From assembly GCA_020445605.1 (NCBI GenBank), contig JAGRGH010000063.1:96215-160214 (forward strand): a stretch of DNA of 64,000 nt, read 5' to 3'. Origin of the DNA: Chromatiales bacterium (GTDB lineage Bacteria; Pseudomonadota; Gammaproteobacteria; JAGRGH01). Positions within the stretch are counted from its first letter, which is position 1. The number at the start of each line of letters is the position of its first letter. A program made the translations under genes and the position numbers. The notes below the pieces were generated by a model. It searched no databases. It saw only the letters and a program-made list of their open reading frames with translations, and had not been told where the DNA came from. Shown one piece after another: positions 1 through 7,820 of this stretch.

Positions 1-108
1 CACCTCGCCGGGCCGCACACCGAGATCGAGCGCGTCAAACAGCACGCGATCATCGCGGGTGCAGCCGAGGCCGGATGCGGTCAGTGACGGGGCTGCGCTG
101 GAGGTCAT
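1..108 (-). CDS. ccmA: ABC transporter ATP-binding protein, probable CcmA (5' fragment)
   Basis: Only the first 36 codons are in the window; the gene runs off the left edge. The peptide starts MTSSAAPSLTASGLGC and continues with a stretch ending LFDALDLGVRPGEV, the usual first strands of an ABC ATPase just before the Walker A loop. The spacing and the GLGCTRDDRVLF pattern resemble CcmA, the ATPase of the CcmAB(CD) haem exporter used in cytochrome c maturation. That would fit the c-type cytochrome gene next door, but too little is present to exclude another ABC subfamily. It starts about 120 bp downstream of fccB, beyond a terminator, so it is probably transcribed separately. Confidence 0.5.
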   Translation of the reverse strand, partial: MTSSAAPSLTASGLGCTRDDRVLFDALDLGVRPGEV

Positions 109-125
109 TGCGATGGGTTTCGGGC

Positions 126-163
126 AAAAAAAATCCCGCGCGCCGGGCGCGGCGCGCGGGATT
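126..163 (-). terminator. Rho-independent terminator of the fccAB operon
   Basis: A perfect 13-bp stem (132-144 pairs with 151-163, loop 145-150) is followed, in the minus-strand direction, by eight T residues (A-run at 126-133 on the plus strand). It lies about 65 bp past the fccB stop, and the T-run direction assigns it to the leftward fcc transcript. Confidence 0.85.
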
Positions 164-226
164 ATAGCCTGAGGGCTGGAGTGTGCCGCCTTGATCTTGG
201 TCTAGACGGCGCCGGGCTGCCTTGGA

Positions 227-1480
227 TTAGCCCCAGATCTCTTTAGTGATGTTCGACCACCAGCTTTCCGCATACACGGCCTCGAGCTGCCGGCTGGTGT
301 CCTTTCCGGACAGTCCGCCAGCACCCTTGACAGAGGCCACCTTGCCGCCTTCGAGGTTGTAAACCGCGGCAACTGAAATGCCATAGGTCGGGGCCACGAG
401 GCTGTAGCAGGTGTTGACCCAGCTCGGGTCGCCGGGCTCGCGACCGTTCAGCAGATCGGCCACCGCCGCGGCGCAGACCTTCGCCTCGGAGTTCGCGGCA
501 TAGCCGGACTTCGGCAGCGGAGACTGATGCGCGGCGTCACCGATGACGTGCACGTTCGCCTGCTGGGTCGACTCCCAGGTCTTGTGATCGACCGGGCACC
601 AGCCCTTGTCGTCGACCAAGCCCGCTTCCTTCGCGATCCAGCCGGCCTTCTGCGGCGGGATGTAGTTCAGGACGTCGGCCTTGATGTCGTCGAACTCGGT
701 CTTGACGACGCGGTTCTTGAAGTCGATTCCTTCGATCGTCTGCTGGTGCATGTAGTTGATCATGCCGTCGTAGTTGGCCTTCCAGCCTTCCACGAACAGG
801 CCTTGCTTCGAGAACTTCGGCTTGACGTCGACCGCGATGATCTTCGACTTCGGCTTATGCTGCTTGAAATAGTGCGCGACCATGCTGATGCGCTCGGCCG
901 GCCCCGGCGGACAGCGGAACGGGTTCGGCGGCGGGACGATCACGAACGTGCCGCCATCGGGCATGGCCTCTAGCTGCTTGCGCAGCGCGTCGGTCTGCGG
1001 ACCGGCCTTCCAGGCATGCGGGTTGTGGTTTTCGTCATAGCCTTCCATCGGGTCGAAGTCGACACCCGGCGAGACGATCAGACGGTCATACGGCAGCGAA
1101 CCGCCGCCTTTCAGCGAGACCTTGCGCGAGCCGGTGCTGACACCGGTGACCCAGTCGTGCACGACCTTGACGCCGGCGGCCTTCAGGCCGTCGTAGGTCA
1201 TGGTGATGTCCGACATCTTGCGCAGGCCGCCGAGCACCCAGTTGGAGCCCGGGCAGGTCGCGTAGGTCGTGTTGACCTCGACCAGCGTGACGTCGATCGA
1301 CGGATCGAAATGCTTCAGATAACGCGCAGCCGTGGCACCGCCGAAGCCGCCGCCGATGACGACGACCTTCTTGGGACCACTCGAGCCGCCACCCACCTGG
1401 CAGCCGGCCAATGCAAGGCCCGATGCCGCACCCGCGGCGCCGCTGACCTTGAGGAAATTACGACGTGAGAACTTTGCCAT
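227..1480 (-). CDS. fccB: Flavocytochrome c sulfide dehydrogenase, flavoprotein subunit
   Basis: 417-residue FAD protein that oxidises sulfide in the periplasm and passes electrons to the haem of FccA. Residues 5-11 (SRRNFLK) form a twin-arginine export signal. GGGFGG at 43-48 is the FAD dinucleotide fold. TCPGS around Cys76 and the later GWCPVD carry the redox-active cysteines typical of the family, and HVIGDAA is the second FAD motif. I chose the ATG at 1480 because GGAGGAATCATC precedes it; the frame stays open upstream to 1696, through the fccA region. Odd point: the signal ends LALAGC with Cys27 followed by a Gly/Ser linker, which looks like a lipobox, so the protein may be a Tat-exported lipoprotein. 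Confidence 0.9.
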   Translation of the reverse strand: MAKFSRRNFLKVSGAAGAASGLALAGCQVGGGSSGPKKVVVIGGGFGGATAARYLKHFDPSIDVTLVEVNTTYATCPGSNWVLGGLRKMSDITMTYDGLKAAGVKVVHDWVTGVSTGSRKVSLKGGGSLPYDRLIVSPGVDFDPMEGYDENHNPHAWKAGPQTDALRKQLEAMPDGGTFVIVPPPNPFRCPPGPAERISMVAHYFKQHKPKSKIIAVDVKPKFSKQGLFVEGWKANYDGMINYMHQQTIEGIDFKNRVVKTEFDDIKADVLNYIPPQKAGWIAKEAGLVDDKGWCPVDHKTWESTQQANVHVIGDAAHQSPLPKSGYAANSEAKVCAAAVADLLNGREPGDPSWVNTCYSLVAPTYGISVAAVYNLEGGKVASVKGAGGLSGKDTSRQLEAVYAESWWSNITKEIWG

Positions 1481-1500
1481 GATGATTCCTCCGGCCGGCG

Positions 1501-1794
1501 TCAGAGCTTGGAAATGTAGTCGGACATCGCGGCGATGTCCGCGTCGGAATAGCCCTTCGCGATGCGATCCATGATCGTCGCGGGACGCTTGCCCGACTTG
1601 AAATCGTTCATCGCGCCAGACACCACCGCAGCCGGCAGGCCCTTGAGCGAAGGCGCAGCGCCCGAGCTCTGGCCATTCGGTCCATGGCAACCCCAACAGG
1701 TGACCGCCAGGGTGCGCCCGGACGGGCCCGCCATCGAGGCCGAGGACGCGGACAGCAGGGCCATTGCCGCCGCAACCATAATCGTTCTTTTCAT
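1501..1794 (-). CDS. fccA: Sulfide dehydrogenase cytochrome c subunit (monohaem)
   Basis: 97-residue exported c-type cytochrome. A signal peptide (MKRTIMVAAAMALLSASSASMA) is followed by one haem site, Cys33-Trp-Gly-Cys36-His37. Met75 in PATIMDRIAKGY is the likely sixth ligand. The short single-haem form matches the monohaem FccA/SoxE type rather than the larger dihaem FccA of Allochromatium. It is 20 bp upstream of fccB on the same strand, so the two subunits are co-transcribed. A clear Shine-Dalgarno (CTGGAGGAGC) precedes the ATG. Confidence 0.85.
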   Translation of the reverse strand: MKRTIMVAAAMALLSASSASMAGPSGRTLAVTCWGCHGPNGQSSGAAPSLKGLPAAVVSGAMNDFKSGKRPATIMDRIAKGYSDADIAAMSDYISKL

Positions 1795-1850
1795 TCGCTT
1801 GCTCCTCCAGAAGGTGCAGTGTTTACGGTTTCATAGCAAACCGGGCGTCC

Positions 1851-1879
1851 TTACTACCATGCCGTGCGCAACATTTCAA
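1851..1879 (-). promoter_or_regulatory. Candidate sigma-70 promoter for fccAB
   Basis: On the minus strand TTGAAA (1874-1879) and TAGTAA (1851-1856) are separated by exactly 17 bp and lie 57 bp upstream of the fccA start codon. The match is by eye. An upstream regulator site is possible but not identified. Confidence 0.45.
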
Positions 1880-1943
1880 ACCGCAACTGCAACATCGTGT
1901 GGCATGTTTCGATCTGGAACGCCGAGTTTGCCGGCCGCCCGGG

Positions 1944-2729
1944 TCACAACATTGCAGGCATCCTCAAAACGGCCGGGTCGAAATGCGCGACCGCCGCGAG
2001 CCCGTCGTGGTCGTGAATGATCAGCCAGTGGTCGCGAATCTCCATCAGCCCACTCTCGCGCATCTCGCGCAGGGTGCGGTTGACGTGCACGGTCGTGAGC
2101 CCGACGGCGTCGGCAATCTGCTCCTGCGACAGCGGCAGCGCGATCGAGTCGGATTTCACGCCCATCGGCACCAAATCGTGCACGATGCGCACACGGTGGA
2201 ACAGCTCCAGCATCAGAAACGCGATTCGCTCGCGGGCACTTTTCTGGCCGGTCCCGATCAGGTGCTGATGACACAGAAACTGGTCGCGGGCGCTCAGCGT
2301 CGCCATCCGGCTGGCCAGGTCGACGCGTTCGCGCAGCAGACTGGCGAGGCGATCACGCTGAAACGCGCAGACCGTCACATCGGTCAGCGCGGTGGCCGTG
2401 GCGATGTGCGGGCCGCTCATGTCGGCTTGGAAGCCGAGAAAGTCGCCGGGCAGCACGAAGCGCAGGATCTGTCGCTTGCCGCTTGCCAGCGAAACCGACA
2501 GCATCACCCAGCCCGAGAACAACGTGAAGGCCAACGGACCGCGACCGCCCTCTTCGAACAGCGTCTCGCGCGCCGCGATCTGGTATTGGCCCTCGCGATA
2601 GCGGCTGGTCCAGTCGAGGTCACGCTCGGCCACGCCCTGAAACAGCGCCAGCGCCCGCACCGGGCAGCCGGTACAGGCCGTCGGATTTTCGCGTTTGCGT
2701 CCGGATGGCGCCTTCGTCGACGCTTTCAT
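1944..2729 (-). CDS. Crp/Fnr family transcriptional regulator with cysteines
   Basis: 261-residue regulator with an N-terminal cyclic-nucleotide-binding-type beta-barrel (about 45-150) and a C-terminal winged helix containing LSQEQIADAVGLTTVHVNRTL (about 205-230). The N-terminus carries Cys19-x-x-Cys22 (ACTGCPVRAL), and further cysteines lie at 121 and 154. FNR uses three N-terminal cysteines plus a central one near 122 to hold a 4Fe-4S cluster; here the third N-terminal cysteine is absent. Redox or oxygen sensing is therefore plausible but not assured. It lies upstream of fccAB on the same strand with 149 bp between, making fccAB an obvious candidate target. Confidence 0.8.
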   Translation of the reverse strand: MKASTKAPSGRKRENPTACTGCPVRALALFQGVAERDLDWTSRYREGQYQIAARETLFEEGGRGPLAFTLFSGWVMLSVSLASGKRQILRFVLPGDFLGFQADMSGPHIATATALTDVTVCAFQRDRLASLLRERVDLASRMATLSARDQFLCHQHLIGTGQKSARERIAFLMLELFHRVRIVHDLVPMGVKSDSIALPLSQEQIADAVGLTTVHVNRTLREMRESGLMEIRDHWLIIHDHDGLAAVAHFDPAVLRMPAML

Positions 2730-2790
2730 TCTTTTACACCCAATCGTCCAGAGGTGGGCCTGAGCACCGCGGTCGCCTGCATCGCCCCGT

Positions 2791-4434
2791 TCAGGTTTGG
2801 CCGCGCGCCGCCGCTATGCGGCTTGCGAGACCACTGCGTCGCTCAAAGCGCCGCGCAACGGCCGCTGCGAGTCGCTCGCGCGAGCCGACGATCCGCACCC
2901 GCGAGCGCGCCCGTGTCACGGCAGTGTAGACGAGTTCACGCGTTGCCAGCAGAACTTCGCTGCCCGGCAGTATCAGCGTCACACCGTCGAATTCCGCGCC
3001 CTGCGACCGGTGTACCGTCAGCACGTAGCCCGGCTCGTGGGCCGGGATGCGTTCGGCGGCAAACCAGCGCTCACCGTCGAACCAGACCTTGGGCGGCCCC
3101 GATTCCGGCCCGGCATGCCAGCGAATGCCCAGGTCACCATTGAACAGACCCTGCGCCGGATCGTTCGCGCGCACCAGCAGCGGCTCGCCGTGGCCGCCGC
3201 GGGTAGCCGTCAGCCGGGCGACCTCGGCGCCGATGCGGGTCACGCCCCAGGGGCCCTCGCGCACGACCGCGATCAGGCGCTCGCGGTCCAGCAGGCGCGC
3301 GACCTCGCCGGGTGACCCGCGGCCGATCGCTTGCGCAAGTTCCTGCGCGTAGGTCCCGAGCAGCGCGCCAGTCTGTTCAGCGGGGACCAGTGTCAGCGCT
3401 GGATTGCCGGACCCGAGCGAGGCCAGTGCGGCATCGGCAGCTCCGGCGCGCACGGCATCGGCCAGCGCCGAAATGGGCGATTCCGCTCCGAAGCGGAACC
3501 GGTGCGTAAGCTCGATCATGGCACCATACAGCGGCCCGCCGCGACCCGCCGCGGCGCAGATCTCCGCCAGCACCGCGCCGGCCTCGACGGACGCCAGCTG
3601 ATCGCGGTCGCCGAGCAGGATCAGACGTGCGTCGTCGGCCAGCGCTTCCGCGAGCCGGCGCGCCAGTGCCAGATCGAGCATCGACGCCTCGTCGACCACC
3701 ACCACGTCCAGCGGCAGCGGTCGGCACGGGTCGAACGACGCCCGACCGTCGCGACGCATCCCCAGCAGTCGGTGCAGCGTCTGCGCCCCCGCCGGCCGCG
3801 CCCGGGCCGCGCGTGGGGCTCGGGCGGCGTCGGGCCACGCTGTATTGAGGCTCTCGTCCAGGCGCGCGGCGGCACGGCCGGTAGGCGCCGCAAGGCCGAT
3901 CCGCGGTGGCAAATCACCGGGCCAGCATTCGGCGAGCACCGCCAGGGCGTTGGCCACCGTCCAGGTCTTGCCCGTGCCGGGTCCACCACTGACGACCACC
4001 AGACCGCGCGAGGCCAGGGCCATCGCGACCTCGCGCTGGCGATCGCGCGCATCCCCAGCGAGCGGCCCGAACAGGCGCCCGACCGCGGTGCCGATCGCAT
4101 CGGCGTTCGCGACCGGCGCGGCACGATCGAGCACGGCCAGCCGTCGCGCCAGCGCGGCTTCGTGGTCCCAGTACCGAAACAGGTACAGCCGGCCGGCGGC
4201 GTCGAGCACGAACGGTGCCGCGCACTCGCCGGCGTGGCCGACCAGACCGGTCGCGAACAGTCGCTCGGCGTCGAGACCGGCGGCATCGGCCTCCAGGCAG
4301 ACATGCCCGGCCTGCAGGGCCTCGATCGCGAGGCCCGCCATGCGCGCGGCGAGTTCGGGTTCGCCCGTACTCTGGCGCGCGGCCCAATCGGCGAAGTGGC
4401 GCCCAAGTCCCGTGAACGGCGCCCCCCGGCTCAT
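2791..4434 (-). CDS. recD: Exodeoxyribonuclease V alpha subunit (RecD helicase)
   Basis: 547-residue superfamily 1 helicase, the 5'-to-3' motor of RecBCD that unwinds broken double-strand ends. Walker A GGPGTGKT is at 150-157, the DEAS Walker B follows in VVVDEASMLDLA, and the C-terminal TVHRSQGAEFD is the UvrD-type motif. The frame is open upstream of 4434, but I start at the ATG there because it overlaps the recB stop as ATGA, a translational-coupling arrangement. Length is close to the usual 550-610. Confidence 0.92.
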   Translation of the reverse strand: MSRGAPFTGLGRHFADWAARQSTGEPELAARMAGLAIEALQAGHVCLEADAAGLDAERLFATGLVGHAGECAAPFVLDAAGRLYLFRYWDHEAALARRLAVLDRAAPVANADAIGTAVGRLFGPLAGDARDRQREVAMALASRGLVVVSGGPGTGKTWTVANALAVLAECWPGDLPPRIGLAAPTGRAAARLDESLNTAWPDAARAPRAARARPAGAQTLHRLLGMRRDGRASFDPCRPLPLDVVVVDEASMLDLALARRLAEALADDARLILLGDRDQLASVEAGAVLAEICAAAGRGGPLYGAMIELTHRFRFGAESPISALADAVRAGAADAALASLGSGNPALTLVPAEQTGALLGTYAQELAQAIGRGSPGEVARLLDRERLIAVVREGPWGVTRIGAEVARLTATRGGHGEPLLVRANDPAQGLFNGDLGIRWHAGPESGPPKVWFDGERWFAAERIPAHEPGYVLTVHRSQGAEFDGVTLILPGSEVLLATRELVYTAVTRARSRVRIVGSRERLAAAVARRFERRSGLASRIAAARGQT

Positions 4435-7400
4435 GGTGCACCGGCCAGCAGGCGATCGAGTGCGTCGACGAACACGCGCGACGGACGCGCCGCGAATACG
4501 CCGCATTCCGGCGCGCGCGGATCGAGCCCTCGCAGGAACAGATAGCGCACGCCGCCAAAGTTCCGCTCGTAGTCGTAGCCGGGCAGGCGCTGCCCCAGCC
4601 AGCGGTGCAGCGCGACGGTGTAGAGCAGGTATTGCAGCGCGTAATCGTGCCGACGCATCTCCCCGTCCATCGCGGCGGCGTGATACCCGCGCGGATCGGC
4701 ACCGAGCCAGTTCGACTTGTAGTCGACGATCCACCAGCGGCCCACGTGTTCGAAGACCAGATCGACGAACCCGCGCAGGAATCCGTCGATTCGCGTGGCG
4801 GACAACTCGCCAACGGGCACGTCGTGGCGACGCAGCAGCTGCACGAGTTCTCGAGCGTCGAAGCGCGCGCCCAGATGAAACTCGAGTTCGCGGATCATGC
4901 GGTTCGGACCCACGTCCGCCAGCGTCATGCCGGTCGCAGAGTCGAGCGCCGTATGCGCGACCCGCCCGAGCATGTCCAGCGCAACCTCGGTCCAGGTCTG
5001 CGGATAGCCGTGACGCAGCAGCGTGCGCGCTACGACGTCGCGGTTACCGTCCGTCTGCGGAGCGGAGAGTTCTGCATGTTCCAGGATCTCGTGCAGGCAG
5101 ACACCGGCACGCGCGCCACGTGGAAACCCGGCGATGGACAAGGCGGACGCCGGCTCCGGCGCCTCGGCCTGCGCGGCGATCAGGTCGTAGTCCGGTGCGT
5201 CATCGGCGTGCCCCGCGCCCGCCAGCGAACTGAAACTTCCGATGCGTCGTGCCGTCGCCAGCCGGCCGGTGAAGCTTCGAGCCTTGCCGGCCGCCGCAAT
5301 CGCCGCACCGGCCCGAATCGTCTCCGTCCCGGACGGCGCCGACGCGAACGCAATCGCGCCACCGGCTTGCGCCACAAGCGCGTCCCAGCAACGTCGCTGT
5401 GCGTCCGGTTCGCCCGCCGCCTCGGTGTTGACGAGCTGGTCGAGCATGGACACGCCACCGCTTTTCGTCAGCTTCACCGGCCCGCTGAAGACATGACACT
5501 CTTGCTCCGCGCGCGTCAGCGCGACGTACAGCAGGCGCGCGATCTCGGCCCGGGATTGTTCGCGCCCAAGCGCCCCTCGATCCGCGGAGACCCCGCCCCA
5601 GCTCACGAGCGGCGCGCCCTGCTCGTGCACGATCGCCAAGTCCTTTGGATCGTCAGCGGCCTTGTCGCAGGCGACAAACGGCAGCACGACGACCGGATAC
5701 TGAAGCCCCTTGGCCGCGTGCATGGTGACGATCTGGACCGCGTCGGCATCCGTTTCGAGCCGCAGCAGCGAGGGGTCCTCATCGCCGGCCGGTCGCTCTG
5801 CGCGTTGGGTCTCGAACCACGCCAGGGTTCCGCGCGGCGAGCGGCCCGCGTCGGCCTCGGCCTGCTCGGTCAGTTCGAGCAGGTGATACAGGTTGGTGAC
5901 CCGGCGTGCGCCGTCGGGCTCGGCCAGCAGGCGCGCGCACACCTGCTGCTCGATAAACACCCGTTCGAGCATCGCGCCAACCCCGGCGTGGTGCCAGCGC
6001 GCCTGGTATTCATGTGCACGATCCACATACCCGGCCCACGCCCGGTCATCGGACGCGAGCGCGGCGATCGCCGTGGCGTCCAGCCCGAACACCCGGGTCG
6101 CCAGTGCCCGCCGCAGTTCCGGCGCGCGCCCGGCCTCGATGCACGCGGCTAGCAGCCATTGCAGCTCGCGCGCTTCCTCGGTCTCGAACACGCCGGTCTT
6201 CGTGCGCGTGATCGCGGGAACGCCGAGCGCGGCCAGCGCCGCGCGCATGCGCTCGGCTTGAGCGTGCTGAAGCACGAGTACCGCGAAGTCCGCCGCGCGC
6301 CGGGTCGTGCCGTGCGCCGCAAGTTGCTCCGCGATCAGCCGCGCGGCGGCCTGCGCGAACACCGGCTGTGCGTCGGTCGCAGAAAGCGCCGCATCCAGCC
6401 AATGCACGCGCAGTGATTCCGCGCCTGGCTCACCGTCCGACCGGGACGATGGCAGGTTTGGCGCGTAATCGATCGAGGCATCCGCAAACGCCGCGGCATT
6501 GGCGGCATACAGGACGTTGACCGCCGCGATCATCCCCTGGGTCGAGCGCCAGTTCCTGCGCAACAGCCAGCGCGTTGCGACCTGCGCGCGCGCCCGGAAA
6601 TAGGTATGCACGTCGGCGCCACGAAATGCATAGATCGCCTGTTTCGGATCGCCAACCAGAAACACCGGCGCGTCGTCCGCAAAGATGCGCCGCACGATCT
6701 CGTATTGCAGCGGATCGGTGTCCTGAAACTCGTCGATCAGCGCGGCGCGATACCTGCGACGCAGTCGCGCGGCGAGTGGTGCGCCACCGGCACCATTGAG
6801 CGCGGTGTGCAGCTCGACCAGCATGTCCTCGTAGCCCAGCACCCGGGCGGCGCGCCGCCGTATCGGCAGCTGCGCATCGAGCCACTCGAACGCCGCATGC
6901 CGCAGCGCTGCGATGCGCATCTCCACGGCCGCATCACGGGCCGCCGCCGCCATGCCCAGCCGCTCGATGCGCGCAAACATCGGGTGATCGGGTGGTGTAT
7001 GTCCCTTTTTGGCGAACTGACCCAGGTCCCCGGGCGCAAAGACCCGAAGGTCTATATGTTCGGGAAGCTCAGCGTCGACACCCGCAGCGACCGCGTCGAG
7101 CCACTCGAACACTCGCTGGATGCGCGGTTGACCGAAATAGGTCTTGCTCAGGCGACCGTCCCTGAGGATCTCTCCAAACTCATCGCGCTCGCGCGACCAG
7201 CGCTCGCGAAGCGCCGTGGCCTGTTCGTCGAAGGCGGCGAGCGCAGCATCGAGCCCGCCGTCGTCCGGCACCTCGTGTTCGAGATACGGCCGCGCCAGCA
7301 GCTTGCGGAAATCTTCGGCCCAGCGTGTCGGCCCGGCCCCGCTGGCGACCAGCGCCGCCACCACCGCCTGCGGCTGCATCGGCAGCTGACGTTTCCACCA

Positions 7401-7820
7401 CTCGCCGAGCGCCGCGACGCGATCGCTGGCCAACGACGGTGCGGCCTCGCGCGCAAGCGGCTGGCCGGCCGCGAAGGCGTGGTCGTCGAGCGCGCGCTGG
7501 CAGAAACCGTGGATGGTGTGGATCGCGGCGAGGTCCATGTCCGCGCGGGCGCGCTCCAGACGCTCGCGGGCCGGGTCGTCCGCGGCGATCCCGGCGATGC
7601 GTTTGCCCAGTGTCCCGGCGATCCGGCCGCGCAGCTCAGCGGTCGCGGCGCGCGTGAAGGTCATGACCAGAATCGATTCGACGGGAATCCCGGCCTCCTC
7701 GACCAGCCGCCGGTACAGCTGTTCGAGCGCCCAGGTCTTGCCGGTGCCGGCATTGGCCTCGACGAGCTGCCAGCCGCCGAGCGCGACGTCGTCGACGTCC
7801 AGGTCCGGGGTCGTCTGCAT
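4431..7820 (-). CDS. recB: Exodeoxyribonuclease V beta subunit (RecB)
   Basis: 1129-residue helicase-nuclease. Walker A ANAGTGKT at 22-29 opens the UvrD-like ATPase, DEFQDTDPLQ is motif II, and TMHAAKGLQYPVVVLP is motif V. The C-terminal part holds the RecB nuclease core with GFVDLVF and WWIVDYKSNW, where the Asp and Lys bind the metal. It acts with RecC and RecD at DNA breaks and responds to Chi. Its ATG shares one base with the recC stop (TGATG), and its stop overlaps the recD start. It is slightly shorter than the E. coli protein (1180). Confidence 0.93.
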   Translation of the reverse strand: MQTTPDLDVDDVALGGWQLVEANAGTGKTWALEQLYRRLVEEAGIPVESILVMTFTRAATAELRGRIAGTLGKRIAGIAADDPARERLERARADMDLAAIHTIHGFCQRALDDHAFAAGQPLAREAAPSLASDRVAALGEWWKRQLPMQPQAVVAALVASGAGPTRWAEDFRKLLARPYLEHEVPDDGGLDAALAAFDEQATALRERWSRERDEFGEILRDGRLSKTYFGQPRIQRVFEWLDAVAAGVDAELPEHIDLRVFAPGDLGQFAKKGHTPPDHPMFARIERLGMAAAARDAAVEMRIAALRHAAFEWLDAQLPIRRRAARVLGYEDMLVELHTALNGAGGAPLAARLRRRYRAALIDEFQDTDPLQYEIVRRIFADDAPVFLVGDPKQAIYAFRGADVHTYFRARAQVATRWLLRRNWRSTQGMIAAVNVLYAANAAAFADASIDYAPNLPSSRSDGEPGAESLRVHWLDAALSATDAQPVFAQAAARLIAEQLAAHGTTRRAADFAVLVLQHAQAERMRAALAALGVPAITRTKTGVFETEEARELQWLLAACIEAGRAPELRRALATRVFGLDATAIAALASDDRAWAGYVDRAHEYQARWHHAGVGAMLERVFIEQQVCARLLAEPDGARRVTNLYHLLELTEQAEADAGRSPRGTLAWFETQRAERPAGDEDPSLLRLETDADAVQIVTMHAAKGLQYPVVVLPFVACDKAADDPKDLAIVHEQGAPLVSWGGVSADRGALGREQSRAEIARLLYVALTRAEQECHVFSGPVKLTKSGGVSMLDQLVNTEAAGEPDAQRRCWDALVAQAGGAIAFASAPSGTETIRAGAAIAAAGKARSFTGRLATARRIGSFSSLAGAGHADDAPDYDLIAAQAEAPEPASALSIAGFPRGARAGVCLHEILEHAELSAPQTDGNRDVVARTLLRHGYPQTWTEVALDMLGRVAHTALDSATGMTLADVGPNRMIRELEFHLGARFDARELVQLLRRHDVPVGELSATRIDGFLRGFVDLVFEHVGRWWIVDYKSNWLGADPRGYHAAAMDGEMRRHDYALQYLLYTVALHRWLGQRLPGYDYERNFGGVRYLFLRGLDPRAPECGVFAARPSRVFVDALDRLLAGAP

